Assembly (NCBI GenBank): GCA_017504205.1
Contig: JAFVRO010000005.1
Span: 1-39,699, forward strand
Direction: 5' to 3'
Length of the DNA: 39,699 bases
Origin: Clostridia bacterium
Lineage (GTDB): Bacteria; Bacillota; Clostridia; Oscillospirales; CAG-272
Under the pieces are notes generated by a model. That model was not told the DNA's origin, ran no database searches, and was given only the letters and a program-made list of their open reading frames with translations. Below, piece by piece: positions 1 through 7,616 of this stretch. The position numbers were made by a program, and so were the translations under genes. Within the stretch, counting starts at the first letter, position 1. Each line of letters opens with the position of its first letter.

Positions 1-40
1 GAATTTCTTCGCCTTTTAGTGTATAATTGAGTTTGTCCAT
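1..40 (-). CDS. N-terminal fragment of an unidentified protein
   Basis: Only the first 13 codons lie inside the window, reading MDKLNYTLKGEEI on the minus strand. An ATG at 40-38 is preceded by AAAGGAAG at 53-46, a well-spaced ribosome binding site, so the start looks real. The fragment is too short to assign a family. It points away from the leucine-rich-repeat remnant on its right. Confidence 0.5.
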   Translation of the reverse strand, partial: MDKLNYTLKGEEI

Positions 41-125
41 ATTTGCTTCCTTTGTGTTTGGATTTGTGTACAAACTTATTTTAACACATTTTTAGCAAAT
101 ATGGATATTCTTTTTTATCTCTTAA

Positions 126-854
126 GTTCCCATCTATGGGGACAGTCCCAGCGTTACGATTCCGTCTACGTATAAAAATCAACCGGTTTTAGCTATTAGT
201 CGAGATTATAACAACCCAAACTGCTTTGCCAAAAACGAAAACATAGAAGAAATAACCATCCCGAATAGTGTTACTCAAATTTCCTTCGCTGCGTTTGAAG
301 AGTGCATAAATCTTAAAAAACTTACTATTCCCGAGAGTGTAACAGACGTGGAATACATTTCGTTTTACGGCTGTGAGAATTTAACCGATGTCACGCTTCC
401 CGCATCGCTGGTGAAGTATATCAAAAAGACAAATCTCACAACTGTTGTGATCAATGCCGGAACAAGTATTCCCGAATCTTTCGATGGATTTCACGGCTGT
501 AAAAATCTTATAAGTGTTACGATAGCAGACAGTGTAACAAGTATCGGATACTCCGCATTCGAAGGGTGTGAAAGTCTGACGACGATTCGACTCCCGAATA
601 GCCTCACAGAGATTTCCGAGTATGCATTTAATGAATGCAAAAGCTTAAATAATGTGATCATCCCCGAGGGTGTCAGCAGCATCGGAAGATATGCGTTCGA
701 AGATTGCAGTAGCCTTACAAGCCTGACTTTTCAAAATCCTGACGGTTGGCAAGTAACTAACGGTTCGGCAATTGCAAGCAGTATTCTTTCCAATCCCGCT
801 TCTGCGGCAGAATATTTTTCAGAAACTTGGGGCGAATCTTTTCACCGCAAGTAA
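126..854 (+). pseudogene. 5'-truncated BspA-like leucine-rich-repeat protein remnant
   Basis: The frame from 126 to the TAA at 852-854 encodes repeated units of the BspA/Treponema LRR type, for example ITIPNSVTQI, VTIADSVTSIGYSAFEGC and VIIPEGVSSIGRYAFEDC. Such proteins are normally secreted or wall-associated surface proteins. An in-frame TAA stands at 123-125, and no ATG, and no GTG or TTG with a ribosome binding site, follows it before repeats are already under way. The GTG at 348 is inside a repeat, so it is not a credible start. There is no signal peptide and no C-terminal anchor. About 240 residues remain. I read it as the surviving fragment of a larger surface protein whose 5' part was lost near 125-140. 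An assembly or sequencing frameshift upstream is the alternative. Confidence 0.7.
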
Positions 855-877
855 TTAAAAAACAACCGTATAACCAA

Positions 878-910
878 GGCGCACCGCTAAAATGACGGTG
901 TGCCTTTTTT
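878..910 (+). terminator. Intrinsic terminator after the LRR remnant
   Basis: A stem of GGCGCACCG (878-886) pairs with CGGTGTGCC (896-904) around a 9-nt loop and is followed by six T residues. It lies 24 bases after the LRR stop codon, as expected if the LRR gene was once a complete transcription unit. Confidence 0.8.
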
Positions 911-951
911 GCGAATTTTCCGTTAAAAAGAGTTGTCTCTTCTTGTCCACA

Positions 952-1089
952 CTCCTGTCAGGCAGTCCTATCCTCCAGAACGGCAAGCTCATCGGAGCCG
1001 TCCCCCATGTCCCCGTTAACGACCCCACCACAGGCTACGGAATTTTTATTGAATTTATACTCAATAAAATGTGCGATCCGGCGGGATAA
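952..1089 (+). pseudogene. spoIVB: C-terminal remnant of SpoIVB serine peptidase
   Basis: The last 45 codons before the TAA at 1087-1089 read [16 protein letters not shown], then a segment with [15 protein letters not shown] and a final DPAG. This matches from memory the C-terminal end of SpoIVB, the forespore-secreted PDZ/serine peptidase that triggers sigma-K activation and carries its catalytic serine in a G-x-SGSP motif. The PDZ domain and the rest of the protease domain are absent. Sequence 5' of about 950 shows no resemblance to the family. There is no start signal, so the piece is not expected to be expressed. It implies a spore-forming ancestry or an intact copy elsewhere, usually next to spo0A. 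The identification rests on recognised motifs, not on a search. Confidence 0.75.
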
Positions 1090-1132
1090 CCTCTCAAATC
1101 TGTTGGATCGCATACCGTAGGCAGTTCAAAAT

Positions 1133-1174
1133 AAAAAGCAATATCATTCCCCAACGGTTTGATATTGCTTTTTT
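1133..1174 (-). terminator. Bidirectional terminator after the Doc toxin gene
   Basis: AAAAAGCAATATCA (1133-1146) and TGATATTGCTTTTTT (1160-1174) form a long stem with A and T runs on both sides, so it can stop transcription in both directions. It begins one base past the stop codon of the toxin gene on the minus strand. Confidence 0.85.
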
Positions 1175-1175
1175 A

Positions 1176-1553
1176 TCAAGTTTTATTTCCGCCTACCCAC
1201 TCCACCACCTCACCGTACCCCATCTCTCCTGCGGCAACGGCAAGACCGACTCGCGCGACCTCCTCGTTGGTGGGACGAATTTTTACGCCGTTGATCTCCA
1301 GAAAAACAAGCAGTATAAACATACCGATCCGCTTGTTGCCGTCAACGAATGCGTGATTTGAGATCAGAGAGCAGCAAAGCCGCGCCCCCTTCTCCTCAAC
1401 CGTGGGGTATAGCTCCTGACCGTCAAACGTGGCAAACGCCGCCTCAAGCGCACTGTTCAGCAAGGCAATATCCCGTACACTCGGGTCTCCGCCCGTTTCT
1501 TGCGCGATTATTCCGTGCAGTGCAAGTACCTTCTCCTGACTTATCTTTATCAT
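1176..1553 (-). CDS. doc: Doc-type (Fic fold) toxin of a Phd/Doc module
   Basis: The 125-residue protein carries HAFVDGNKRIG at residues 67-77, the HxFxDxNKR signature of death-on-curing (Doc) proteins. Doc is a Fic-fold kinase that phosphorylates EF-Tu and arrests translation. That activity is established for P1 Doc and inferred here. The length and the early SALEAAFATF and YPTVEEKGARL segments are typical of the family. The gene overlaps the upstream antitoxin gene by four bases, so the pair is translationally coupled with antitoxin first. The fourth motif residue is D-G rather than the D-A of P1 Doc, which is common in chromosomal members. The key His, Asp, Lys and Arg are all present, so it should be active. 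Confidence 0.9.
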   Translation of the reverse strand: MIKISQEKVLALHGIIAQETGGDPSVRDIALLNSALEAAFATFDGQELYPTVEEKGARLCCSLISNHAFVDGNKRIGMFILLVFLEINGVKIRPTNEEVARVGLAVAAGEMGYGEVVEWVGGNKT

Positions 1554-1792
1554 TTTGCAAGCTCCTCAAACGCGCGACGGTATTCCTTGAGAACACGCGC
1601 CGCTACGAAATCAATTTTTTCATCGTCCGTCATCTCTATCGTGACGTCCCTTTCAATATCGATCAACCTGTATTTCGGTCTGTTGTTCTTGAAAATACAG
1701 ACCTCACCGTATCTGTCAACCATCCTTGCCACCCTCGAAAAATTCTGATTTGCTTCGGAGATGGAAACTATCTGATTCGTGTTTATTTTCAT
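1550..1792 (-). CDS. phd: Phd/YefM-family antitoxin
   Basis: An 80-residue protein beginning MKINTNQIVSISEANQNFSR, the characteristic Phd/YefM N-terminal DNA-binding segment, followed by a short beta strand (EVCIFKNNRPKYRLI) and an acidic, helical C-terminal tail of the kind that wraps the toxin. I place the start at the ATG of 1792 because AAAGGAG lies 8-9 bases before it. An ATG further upstream (1831) lies within the -10 region of the promoter. The gene precedes and overlaps doc. Phd proteins bind operators over their own promoter, and the AT-rich palindrome TATAATTATA at 1814-1823 is a candidate operator. Direct toxin neutralisation and conditional autorepression are inferred from the family. 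Confidence 0.85.
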   Translation of the reverse strand: MKINTNQIVSISEANQNFSRVARMVDRYGEVCIFKNNRPKYRLIDIERDVTIEMTDDEKIDFVAARVLKEYRRAFEELAK

Positions 1793-1822
1793 CAATATCG
1801 CTCCTTTCGGTGGTATAATTAT

Positions 1823-1852
1823 ATTGTACACGGACTTTAGGATATTGTCAAC
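1823..1852 (-). promoter_or_regulatory. Sigma-A promoter of the phd-doc module
   Basis: On the minus strand TTGACA (1852-1847) is followed after 18 bases by TACAAT (1828-1823). The palindrome TATAATTATA at 1814-1823 abuts the -10 box and may be the antitoxin operator. Confidence 0.75.
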
Positions 1853-1886
1853 CTAAAATTTAACTGTAATACCGCTTTATCAAAAA

Positions 1887-1925
1887 AAGGGCAACGCCGG
1901 ACCGCGAACGGTAAGGCGTTGCCTT
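1887..1925 (-). terminator. Terminator of the aldolase gene
   Basis: AAGGGCAACGCC (1887-1898) pairs with GGCGTTGCCTT (1915-1925). On the minus strand the stem is followed by a run of seven T residues (complement of 1882-1888). It sits downstream of the lyase gene ending at 1962. Confidence 0.85.
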
Positions 1926-1961
1926 GATTTATTTTCGCGTTTGTTGATCGCAATGCACGGA

Positions 1962-2840
1962 TTACGGCTTGCGGATAAACGGAACGATCTCCTTTGCGAT
2001 CAGAGCGCGGTGCTCTTCGCTGATCGGTGCAAACGGCTCAAGACATCCGCCAAAGTCAAATCCAAGCTGATTCATAACTTCCTTTTCTGCCTGCATTACG
2101 CCGACCTGACAAAGTACAGCGATTATTCTGTTTGCCTCCTGCTGGATACTGCGCGCCTCGTCAATGCGCCCCTCTTCGACTAGCCTTCGGATCTCAACGA
2201 ATTTGTCTGCCATAAAGTTATATGTGCTTCCGATGCCGCCGTCAGCGCCCATAACAAGACCTGAAAGAAGCATTTCGTCGTAGCCGTTGAAAACAAGCTT
2301 GTCGGGATATGCAGTCTTGCATCTTTCCATTGTGAAGAAATCGTTTGACGTGTACTTTATTCCGGCAAAGCGGTCGTCAGCAAGCAGGGAGGATATGTCG
2401 CCGGCTCCCATGTTTACACCCGAGAAGGCGGGAAAGTAGTAAACGAGCATCTTCATCCCCGAACTGTCGGCAAGACGAACGTAATAGTCCCTGATCTCCT
2501 TTGCACTGAACTTGTAGTAGAATGGAGTCACGGATGATATAAGATCGTATCCAAGCTCACGCGCATACGCCGCCAGACGGTGCGCGTCACGCTCGTTAAG
2601 GCTTCCGATATGCGCAATAAGATTTGCGCCCTTCGCGTTTTCCTTTACGGTACGCATTATCTCCATGCGCTCCTCGGCGGTGAGCATCAAAGCCTCTGCC
2701 GTGCTTCCGCAAACGTAAAAGCCGTCAGCTCCAAGATCAAGGTTGTACCGGACAAGCTCTGCAAGCACGGTCGCTTTAATTTTACCGTCCGCAGTGAAGG
2801 GCGTAAGCAGGGCGGTATATATTCCTTTAAGAGACTTCAT
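1962..2840 (-). CDS. N-acetylneuraminate lyase-like DapA-family aldolase
   Basis: A 292-residue class I aldolase of the DHDPS/NAL superfamily (TIM barrel, cytoplasmic). Visible active-site elements are GSTAEAL at 45-51 (substrate carboxylate loop), Tyr134 in YYFPAFSGV and Lys162 in IKYTSND, which would form the Schiff base with pyruvate. The FPAFSGV and KYTSND contexts resemble N-acetylneuraminate lyases more than dihydrodipicolinate synthases. Ala replaces the usual Gly in the GSTGE loop, so the substrate may be another 2-keto-3-deoxy acid. I use the ATG at 2840 because MKSLKGIYTALLTPF matches the usual family start. An AGGA lies 12 bases upstream, a slightly long spacing, and the ATGs at 2861 and 2873 are alternatives. 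The gene is divergent from an AraC regulator and has its own promoter and terminator. Confidence 0.85.
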   Translation of the reverse strand: MKSLKGIYTALLTPFTADGKIKATVLAELVRYNLDLGADGFYVCGSTAEALMLTAEERMEIMRTVKENAKGANLIAHIGSLNERDAHRLAAYARELGYDLISSVTPFYYKFSAKEIRDYYVRLADSSGMKMLVYYFPAFSGVNMGAGDISSLLADDRFAGIKYTSNDFFTMERCKTAYPDKLVFNGYDEMLLSGLVMGADGGIGSTYNFMADKFVEIRRLVEEGRIDEARSIQQEANRIIAVLCQVGVMQAEKEVMNQLGFDFGGCLEPFAPISEEHRALIAKEIVPFIRKP

Positions 2841-2884
2841 ATCGTTTAGTTGTCCTTTCATGTAAAAAATCATTGTGTAATGTA

Positions 2885-2913
2885 ATTATAACGCAAAAAA
2901 ATTCAGGATGCAA
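2885..2913 (-). promoter_or_regulatory. Promoter of the aldolase gene
   Basis: On the minus strand TTGCAT (2913-2908) and TATAAT (2890-2885) are separated by 17 bases. It lies back to back with the regulator promoter, with only 29 bases between the -35 boxes, so one bound AraC protein could influence both. Confidence 0.7.
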
Positions 2914-2942
2914 CAACTTTTTTGCGAGTTTTTTTAACACTA

Positions 2943-2971
2943 TTGCTTTTTTTGAAAAAACATGCTATAAT
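2943..2971 (+). promoter_or_regulatory. Promoter of the AraC regulator gene
   Basis: TTGCTT (2943-2948), a 17-base spacer and TATAAT (2966-2971). Transcription should start near 2978, leaving an untranslated leader of only about 15 bases that holds the GGGGGG ribosome binding site. Confidence 0.7.
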
Positions 2972-2992
2972 ATTCCCAAAGGGGGGAATACG

Positions 2993-3796
2993 GTGGATGA
3001 ATTGATATACAGACAGGTCGGACGTGATGTTTACTATAAGGTATGGCATAAGCTGGATATGAATATGCTGATGCTTGTAAAGCTTGGAAGCGGAAGCATC
3101 GTTTCACGGGAAAAAAGCTATCCGATGAGAAGCGGCACTCTGTGCTTCATCGGAGCGGATAAATACCATTATACCTTCCCCGATCATCCGGACAAATACG
3201 AAAGAAGCAAAATATTTATCTCTTCGGACGAGATGGAAAAGATCGTTCAGATGCTATATCGCTACCCTGATTTCAATAAAATATTCAACTGTCAACAGAT
3301 AACCGTGGCACAGCTTACATCTCAGGATCTTGAACGCGCCGAAGAAATCTTTTACAGACTGAATCAGGTGGACCGTGACTCCGTTTACTTTCAGGCAGAG
3401 CTATATTCAGCAGTGATCCAGCTTATGGTGCTCATCGTAAAGGATATGGCAATAAAAACGCAAAATAATTTCGGAGTTATGCAGACCGCAGTCGAATATA
3501 TAAATAATCACATATCAGAAAACATTACCGTAGAGCAGATATGTCGCGCAAGCTATATGAGTAAATTCCATTTTTGCAGACTGTTTAAAGAAAAAATCGG
3601 GCTTACCGTAATGGAATATGTGCTCAGAACCCGTATCATTATGGCTAAGGAGCTGCTTACATCCGGAAACCTTTCCATAAGTGAGATAAGTGAACGGTGC
3701 GGCTTCAGTAGCACCTCGTACTTTTCACGCGCCTTTAAATTGGAAACAGGACTTACCCCTATGCAATTCAAAAAATCCAATAAATCCAATAAATAA
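2993..3796 (+). CDS. AraC/XylS-family transcriptional regulator
   Basis: A 267-residue regulator with an N-terminal cupin-like sensor domain (about residues 15-95, with a GTLCFIGADKYHY segment) and a C-terminal pair of helix-turn-helix motifs at roughly 166-265. The second has the signature ISEISERCGFSSTSYFSRAF followed by G-x-TPMQF. The start is taken as the GTG at 2993, seven bases after a GGGGGG ribosome binding site. The frame stays open upstream into the promoter, which cannot be coding. The gene is divergent from the lyase gene and 57 bases before the DUF4838 gene, so it most likely senses the sugar that these two enzymes act on and controls both. The ligand cannot be read from the sequence. 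Confidence 0.88.
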   Translation: MDELIYRQVGRDVYYKVWHKLDMNMLMLVKLGSGSIVSREKSYPMRSGTLCFIGADKYHYTFPDHPDKYERSKIFISSDEMEKIVQMLYRYPDFNKIFNCQQITVAQLTSQDLERAEEIFYRLNQVDRDSVYFQAELYSAVIQLMVLIVKDMAIKTQNNFGVMQTAVEYINNHISENITVEQICRASYMSKFHFCRLFKEKIGLTVMEYVLRTRIIMAKELLTSGNLSISEISERCGFSSTSYFSRAFKLETGLTPMQFKKSNKSNK

Positions 3797-3853
3797 CTAA
3801 TGATATCATGGCATAAGCTTTTTGATATAATAAATTTTCAAAGGAGACCTACC

Positions 3854-5587
3854 ATGGCTACTTACCTTATTGCCCATAACGGCGAGAGCGATTTTCATAT
3901 AGTCGCTAATCAGTATTCGGACGAAGCAGTGCGCTATGCCGCATCCGAGCTTCAAAAGTACCTTTTGAAATCCACAGGTGCCGTAGTTCCATATTTTTCC
4001 GACCGTTGTCCGTCACGGGGACCTGAAATCCGTATTGGTCCGAATGTGCGCGGTGAGACAGTAAATGCAGACGATCTCTGCGAAGAGGGCTTCCGCATAA
4101 TCGGCAAGGACGAGCATATATATATTGTCGGTAATACCTCAAGAGGTGTAATCTACGGCGTGTATTATTTCCTTGAGACCTTCTGTGGTTTTGCATGCTT
4201 TACCAAAGACGCAGAAAAGATTGATAAGCATCCGTGCCTCGAGATCGAGCTTGACGAGATCGTACGCGAGCCCGCATTCGAATTCCGTGATGCATACTTC
4301 AGATTTGCCTTTGACGGTGACTTCTGTGCCAAAAACCGCTTGAATACAAGCCTTGCAGACCTTTCTGTTGGAAAAGGCGGAAGAATGAAATGGTATAATT
4401 TCCATCACTCATTCCGTGACCTTGTTTCTCCTAATATTTATTTCGATACCCATCCCGAATATTTCTCAGAGATCGACGGTGAACGCGTAAAGGATTCTCA
4501 GCTTTGCCTTACCAACCCCGAGGTACTTAAAATAGCTGAGCAAACTCTGCGCCGTTGGATCAAGGAAAATCCCGAATGCCGTGTATTCTCCGTGGCACAG
4601 AACGATAATAGAAAAAAATGTAACTGCCCTGCGTGTCTGGCACTTGAAGAAGAAGAGGGAAGCCCCGCAGGCCCAATCATTCATTTCGTGAATAAGCTTG
4701 CAGACGCAATAAAAGACGATTATCCCAATATTCTTCTCCATACGTTTGCATATCAGTACTCTCTGCCGGCACCCAAATATGCCGTTGCAAGAGACAACGT
4801 TATAGTGCGCCTTTGCTCTATCTCCTGCCGCTTTGATACCCCCTTGACTACTCTTGCGGAGAGAGGCTCGGAGAAGGAACTCGTTTACGTCAACGCGCTT
4901 CGCGATTGGGCGTCCCATGCAAAGCGTCTCTATGTCTGGGACTATATAGTTAACTTCCGTAACTATCTGCAGCCATTCTTCCCACCGCACACGCTCCAGG
5001 CTAATCTGAAGATGTATAAGAAGATAGGCATTATGGGAATTCTTGAACAAGGTAACTTCGCTTACGGTGGAGGAGCTGCCTTCGATGACATGAAATCCTA
5101 TATAATCGCGAAACTCCTTTGGGATCCGGAAGCAGATGTGGATGCAGCTATCCATAACTTCTGTCAGACCGTTTACGGTGAGAAGGCGGGAGAGATTATG
5201 GAGGAGTATGCGAGATATGTTGCAGATGCCTGCCAGAGTCATCCGCTGATGATTTATCAGAACCCTGCCGCTGCGTACGTTACCGACGAATTCGTGGATA
5301 GAATTGAGGAGATGTTTGAAAAGGCACTTGCTGCGGCAGAAAATGACGTATACCGCAGAAGAGTGGAGCGCGAGCAGCTTTCCGTCCGCTTCTTAAGACT
5401 TGCCCGTATGCCGCTTGAAACACCTGGACGACTCGAGCTTGTTGATCAGTTCTTCGATGACGTCAAAAGTCACGGTATAACCGAGATCAGAGAGCGTCGT
5501 ACACTTGGTGCCGCAAAAGAATCAATGCTCACCTCACTTTATCTTACCGAGCGCCCCGGATATAGCTTGTATTATATTATGCAGTAA
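3854..5587 (+). CDS. DUF4838 family glycosidase-like protein
   Basis: A 577-residue protein of the DUF4838 type. An N-terminal alpha-glucuronidase/hexosaminidase-like domain (about 1-130, with SDEAVRYAASELQKYLLKSTG and GNTSRGVIYGVYYFLE) precedes a TIM-barrel-like domain containing the cysteine motif CNCPACL (about 257-263) and FVNKLADAI. A C-terminal helical region follows. The start is the ATG at 3854 with AAGGAGA seven bases upstream, and the frame upstream of it has no ribosome binding site. No signal peptide is present, so unlike many family members it should act in the cytoplasm. It follows the AraC gene and ends at a bidirectional terminator. The family is associated with glycan breakdown, but no activity can be named from the sequence. 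Confidence 0.8.
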   Translation: MATYLIAHNGESDFHIVANQYSDEAVRYAASELQKYLLKSTGAVVPYFSDRCPSRGPEIRIGPNVRGETVNADDLCEEGFRIIGKDEHIYIVGNTSRGVIYGVYYFLETFCGFACFTKDAEKIDKHPCLEIELDEIVREPAFEFRDAYFRFAFDGDFCAKNRLNTSLADLSVGKGGRMKWYNFHHSFRDLVSPNIYFDTHPEYFSEIDGERVKDSQLCLTNPEVLKIAEQTLRRWIKENPECRVFSVAQNDNRKKCNCPACLALEEEEGSPAGPIIHFVNKLADAIKDDYPNILLHTFAYQYSLPAPKYAVARDNVIVRLCSISCRFDTPLTTLAERGSEKELVYVNALRDWASHAKRLYVWDYIVNFRNYLQPFFPPHTLQANLKMYKKIGIMGILEQGNFAYGGGAAFDDMKSYIIAKLLWDPEADVDAAIHNFCQTVYGEKAGEIMEEYARYVADACQSHPLMIYQNPAAAYVTDEFVDRIEEMFEKALAAAENDVYRRRVEREQLSVRFLRLARMPLETPGRLELVDQFFDDVKSHGITEIRERRTLGAAKESMLTSLYLTERPGYSLYYIMQ

Positions 5588-5616
5588 CGGATATCCCGTT
5601 ATATAAACCGATTATT

Positions 5617-5656
5617 AAAAGGCAATATCCCCGAAGTAAAAGGGATATTGCCGTTT
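5617..5656. terminator. Shared bidirectional terminator
   Basis: GGCAATATCCC (5621-5631) pairs with GGGATATTGCC (5642-5652). AAAA precedes and GTTTT follows the stem, so it serves both the DUF4838 gene on the plus strand and the converging M20 peptidase gene. Confidence 0.85.
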
Positions 5657-5681
5657 TGGTTATTATGAATTGTCTGCTATA

Positions 5682-7130
5682 TCAGAACATCTTGATAAGC
5701 CTTACGAAAAACTCTGCCGCGCGGCAAAGCACGTCAACACGCAACCGCTCGTCGTGCCCGTGTATCGTTGCACGCTCCTCGGCGGTAAGATCCATTGCAG
5801 AGAAGCGATATACACGGTCGGAGATCCTTCCGTAATTGCGACTGTCGGAGCACTGCACCATAAGATAAGGTGAGACGATAGCACCATCCCACGTCGATCG
5901 GATTGCTAACGAAAGCTTATCCCACTCGGGAATGTCCGTAACGGATATTCTGCTTGGATCCATTCCGTTGATAACCGATACCTCAACGGCTTCGTTGCTT
6001 ATGGCCTTTTTCAATCTCCTGACCGCCGTCTCCACCGTGTCATAGGGATTCAGCCTGATGTTTGACACCATCGTCGCCTCAGGCGGTATTACATTTTCGG
6101 CAGTGCTTCCACTCATCTTTGTGAAAGCTACCGTCGTTCTCATAAGCGCGTTGAATTCACCGCCGCTTTTCTTGCACATTATATCAAGAATTGGCGAGAA
6201 GCACCAAAGATTCGCAAAGATCATTCTGTATGCAAAGCTTGAATGCCGCCCAAGCGTGTCGAACATCTTGCGGGCAGGATCGCTTATATGGAAAGGGAAT
6301 GGCTTGTTCTCAATATTTACGCATGCCTGAGCCAATACCCCGACAGGTGTGTGTGGCTTCGGTGCAGATGCGTGTCCACCCGTGGATCTTGCCGTGTATT
6401 TTACGTTGGCAGAGCCCTTTTCCGCAATTCCGACAAGTCCGCATGGCGCGGATACTCCCGGAAATACGTTCTCAACCACAGCACCGCCCTCATCAAGCAC
6501 CATTGACGGTACTATCCCCTGGCTTTCAAAATAGTCAACTATGCGCGAAGCTCCCACACCCGCAATCTCCTCACTGCCGGAAAATGCAAGATAAATATCA
6601 TTTTCGGGAATGAATCCCTCGGAGATCAGCTTGTCGGCTGCATAAAATATCGACGAAAACGTGACCTTTGTGTCAAGCGTTCCGCGCCCCCAGATTACAC
6701 CGTCCTCTACTATACCTTCAAAAGCCGGTCGACTCCAGCCGCCAGCATTTACAGGAACTACGTCGTAATGCGCCATAAGCACCAATGGCGATCCGTTGCC
6801 GTTACCCTTCCAATGGTATAAAAGCCCTCTGCCTTCAAACCTTGTGAGCTTACAGCTTTCTGTAACATAAGGATATAAACCGGAAAGACTCTCCACAAGT
6901 CCTTCAAACTCTCCATCGTCCTCAAGACTTGAGTCCATATAAGACACCGTTTTGAATTTTATCAAAGTCTGAAGCGCCGAAACCAACCGTTCTCTGTCAA
7001 CCGTCTCCGCTTCCTTGAGCGGCTCAATTTGTTGACGCGGCTTGAATCGTAGGGTGCGGATAAGCACCACCGCCAGGAACAGTACTACGACCGCTGCAAG
7101 CCCTATCAGTATACCGAATAATATCTTCAT
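5682..7130 (-). CDS. Membrane-anchored M20 family metallopeptidase
   Basis: A 482-residue zinc peptidase of the M20 family, closest by eye to the PM20D1/carboxypeptidase S group. Residues 3-24 form a hydrophobic helix that should anchor the protein with its catalytic domain outside the membrane. Metal ligands are recognisable: HYDVVP (His and the paired Asp), GRGTLDTK (bridging Asp), SGSEEIAG (catalytic Glu pair), LDEGG, and a distal His in IHGHDER. The dimerisation lid shows TGGHASAP. GGAGG lies nine bases before the ATG at 7130. It is a single-gene unit with its own promoter, and converges on the DUF4838 gene. Family members cleave or condense N-acyl amino acids or dipeptides; the substrate here is unknown. 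Confidence 0.88.
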   Translation of the reverse strand: MKILFGILIGLAAVVVLFLAVVLIRTLRFKPRQQIEPLKEAETVDRERLVSALQTLIKFKTVSYMDSSLEDDGEFEGLVESLSGLYPYVTESCKLTRFEGRGLLYHWKGNGNGSPLVLMAHYDVVPVNAGGWSRPAFEGIVEDGVIWGRGTLDTKVTFSSIFYAADKLISEGFIPENDIYLAFSGSEEIAGVGASRIVDYFESQGIVPSMVLDEGGAVVENVFPGVSAPCGLVGIAEKGSANVKYTARSTGGHASAPKPHTPVGVLAQACVNIENKPFPFHISDPARKMFDTLGRHSSFAYRMIFANLWCFSPILDIMCKKSGGEFNALMRTTVAFTKMSGSTAENVIPPEATMVSNIRLNPYDTVETAVRRLKKAISNEAVEVSVINGMDPSRISVTDIPEWDKLSLAIRSTWDGAIVSPYLMVQCSDSRNYGRISDRVYRFSAMDLTAEERATIHGHDERLRVDVLCRAAEFFVRLIKMF

Positions 7131-7185
7131 TATATTTCAATTCCTCCAAATCCGTGAAATAGCCGTCTGTTTGAATTACCTCTAT

Positions 7186-7214
7186 AGTTTATCACAATCA
7201 TTATGCCGTGTCAA
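7186..7214 (-). promoter_or_regulatory. Promoter of the M20 peptidase gene
   Basis: TTGACA (7214-7209), a 17-base spacer and TAAACT (7191-7186) on the minus strand, about 55 bases before the start codon. Confidence 0.75.
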
Positions 7215-7231
7215 GTGTCGTTTATAGAAAG

Positions 7232-7256
7232 CGAGCCACCGTTTGGCGGTGGCTCG
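7232..7256 (-). terminator. Hairpin terminator after the three-helix membrane protein
   Basis: CGAGCCACCG (7232-7241) and CGGTGGCTCG (7247-7256) form a perfect 10-bp stem with a 5-nt loop. The minus-strand tail is only moderately T-rich (TTTCTATAAA). It separates the two-gene unit upstream from the M20 promoter. Confidence 0.65.
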
Positions 7257-7266
7257 TTGTAGTTTA

Positions 7267-7581
7267 TCAGAATCTCAGAAGCACGTTGAAAAGTATTACC
7301 TGTATGATGTAGAATATAAATAGAATGAAATTTGTCAGATCAAAATATCGTACTTTTCTGAACGCGATGTAATAAATTACTTGACCTATTACCGCAAGCG
7401 CGGATACCGCTTCAATCATCCAAGGAAACAGTACTGCAAGCTCAATGCCTGTGCCCACAACCGTACCCATCTGTATGTCCTCCACGATCAACCATATAGG
7501 GAATATAATATGGAGAAGATTGAAAACTATGAAGCCTATCGTCAAAAGCAGTGCAAAGCCTTTTTTATTTGTAGTTGTCAT
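7267..7581 (-). CDS. Small three-helix membrane protein, unknown function
   Basis: A 104-residue hydrophobic protein not recognised as a named family. Three predicted membrane helices are visible at about 9-31, 45-72 and 80-102. A short basic N-terminus (TTTNKK) precedes the first and RKVRYFD sits between the second and third. GAGG lies nine bases before the ATG at 7581. It is 35 bases downstream of the 53-residue repeat protein and shares its promoter, so the two are probably made together. Nothing in the sequence suggests a catalytic site. Confidence 0.75.
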   Translation of the reverse strand: MTTTNKKGFALLLTIGFIVFNLLHIIFPIWLIVEDIQMGTVVGTGIELAVLFPWMIEAVSALAVIGQVIYYIAFRKVRYFDLTNFILFIFYIIQVILFNVLLRF

Positions 7582-7616
7582 AACAATACCTCAATTATCG
7601 TGGAAAAGATAAAACG

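Noticed and set aside
1071..1840. Plus-strand frames opposite the Phd/Doc genes
   Set aside because: Antisense to a module with clear motifs, promoter and coupling.
4466..5242. 258-codon minus-strand frame inside the DUF4838 gene
   Set aside because: No start signal and no recognisable protein motifs; the plus-strand frame has family motifs throughout.
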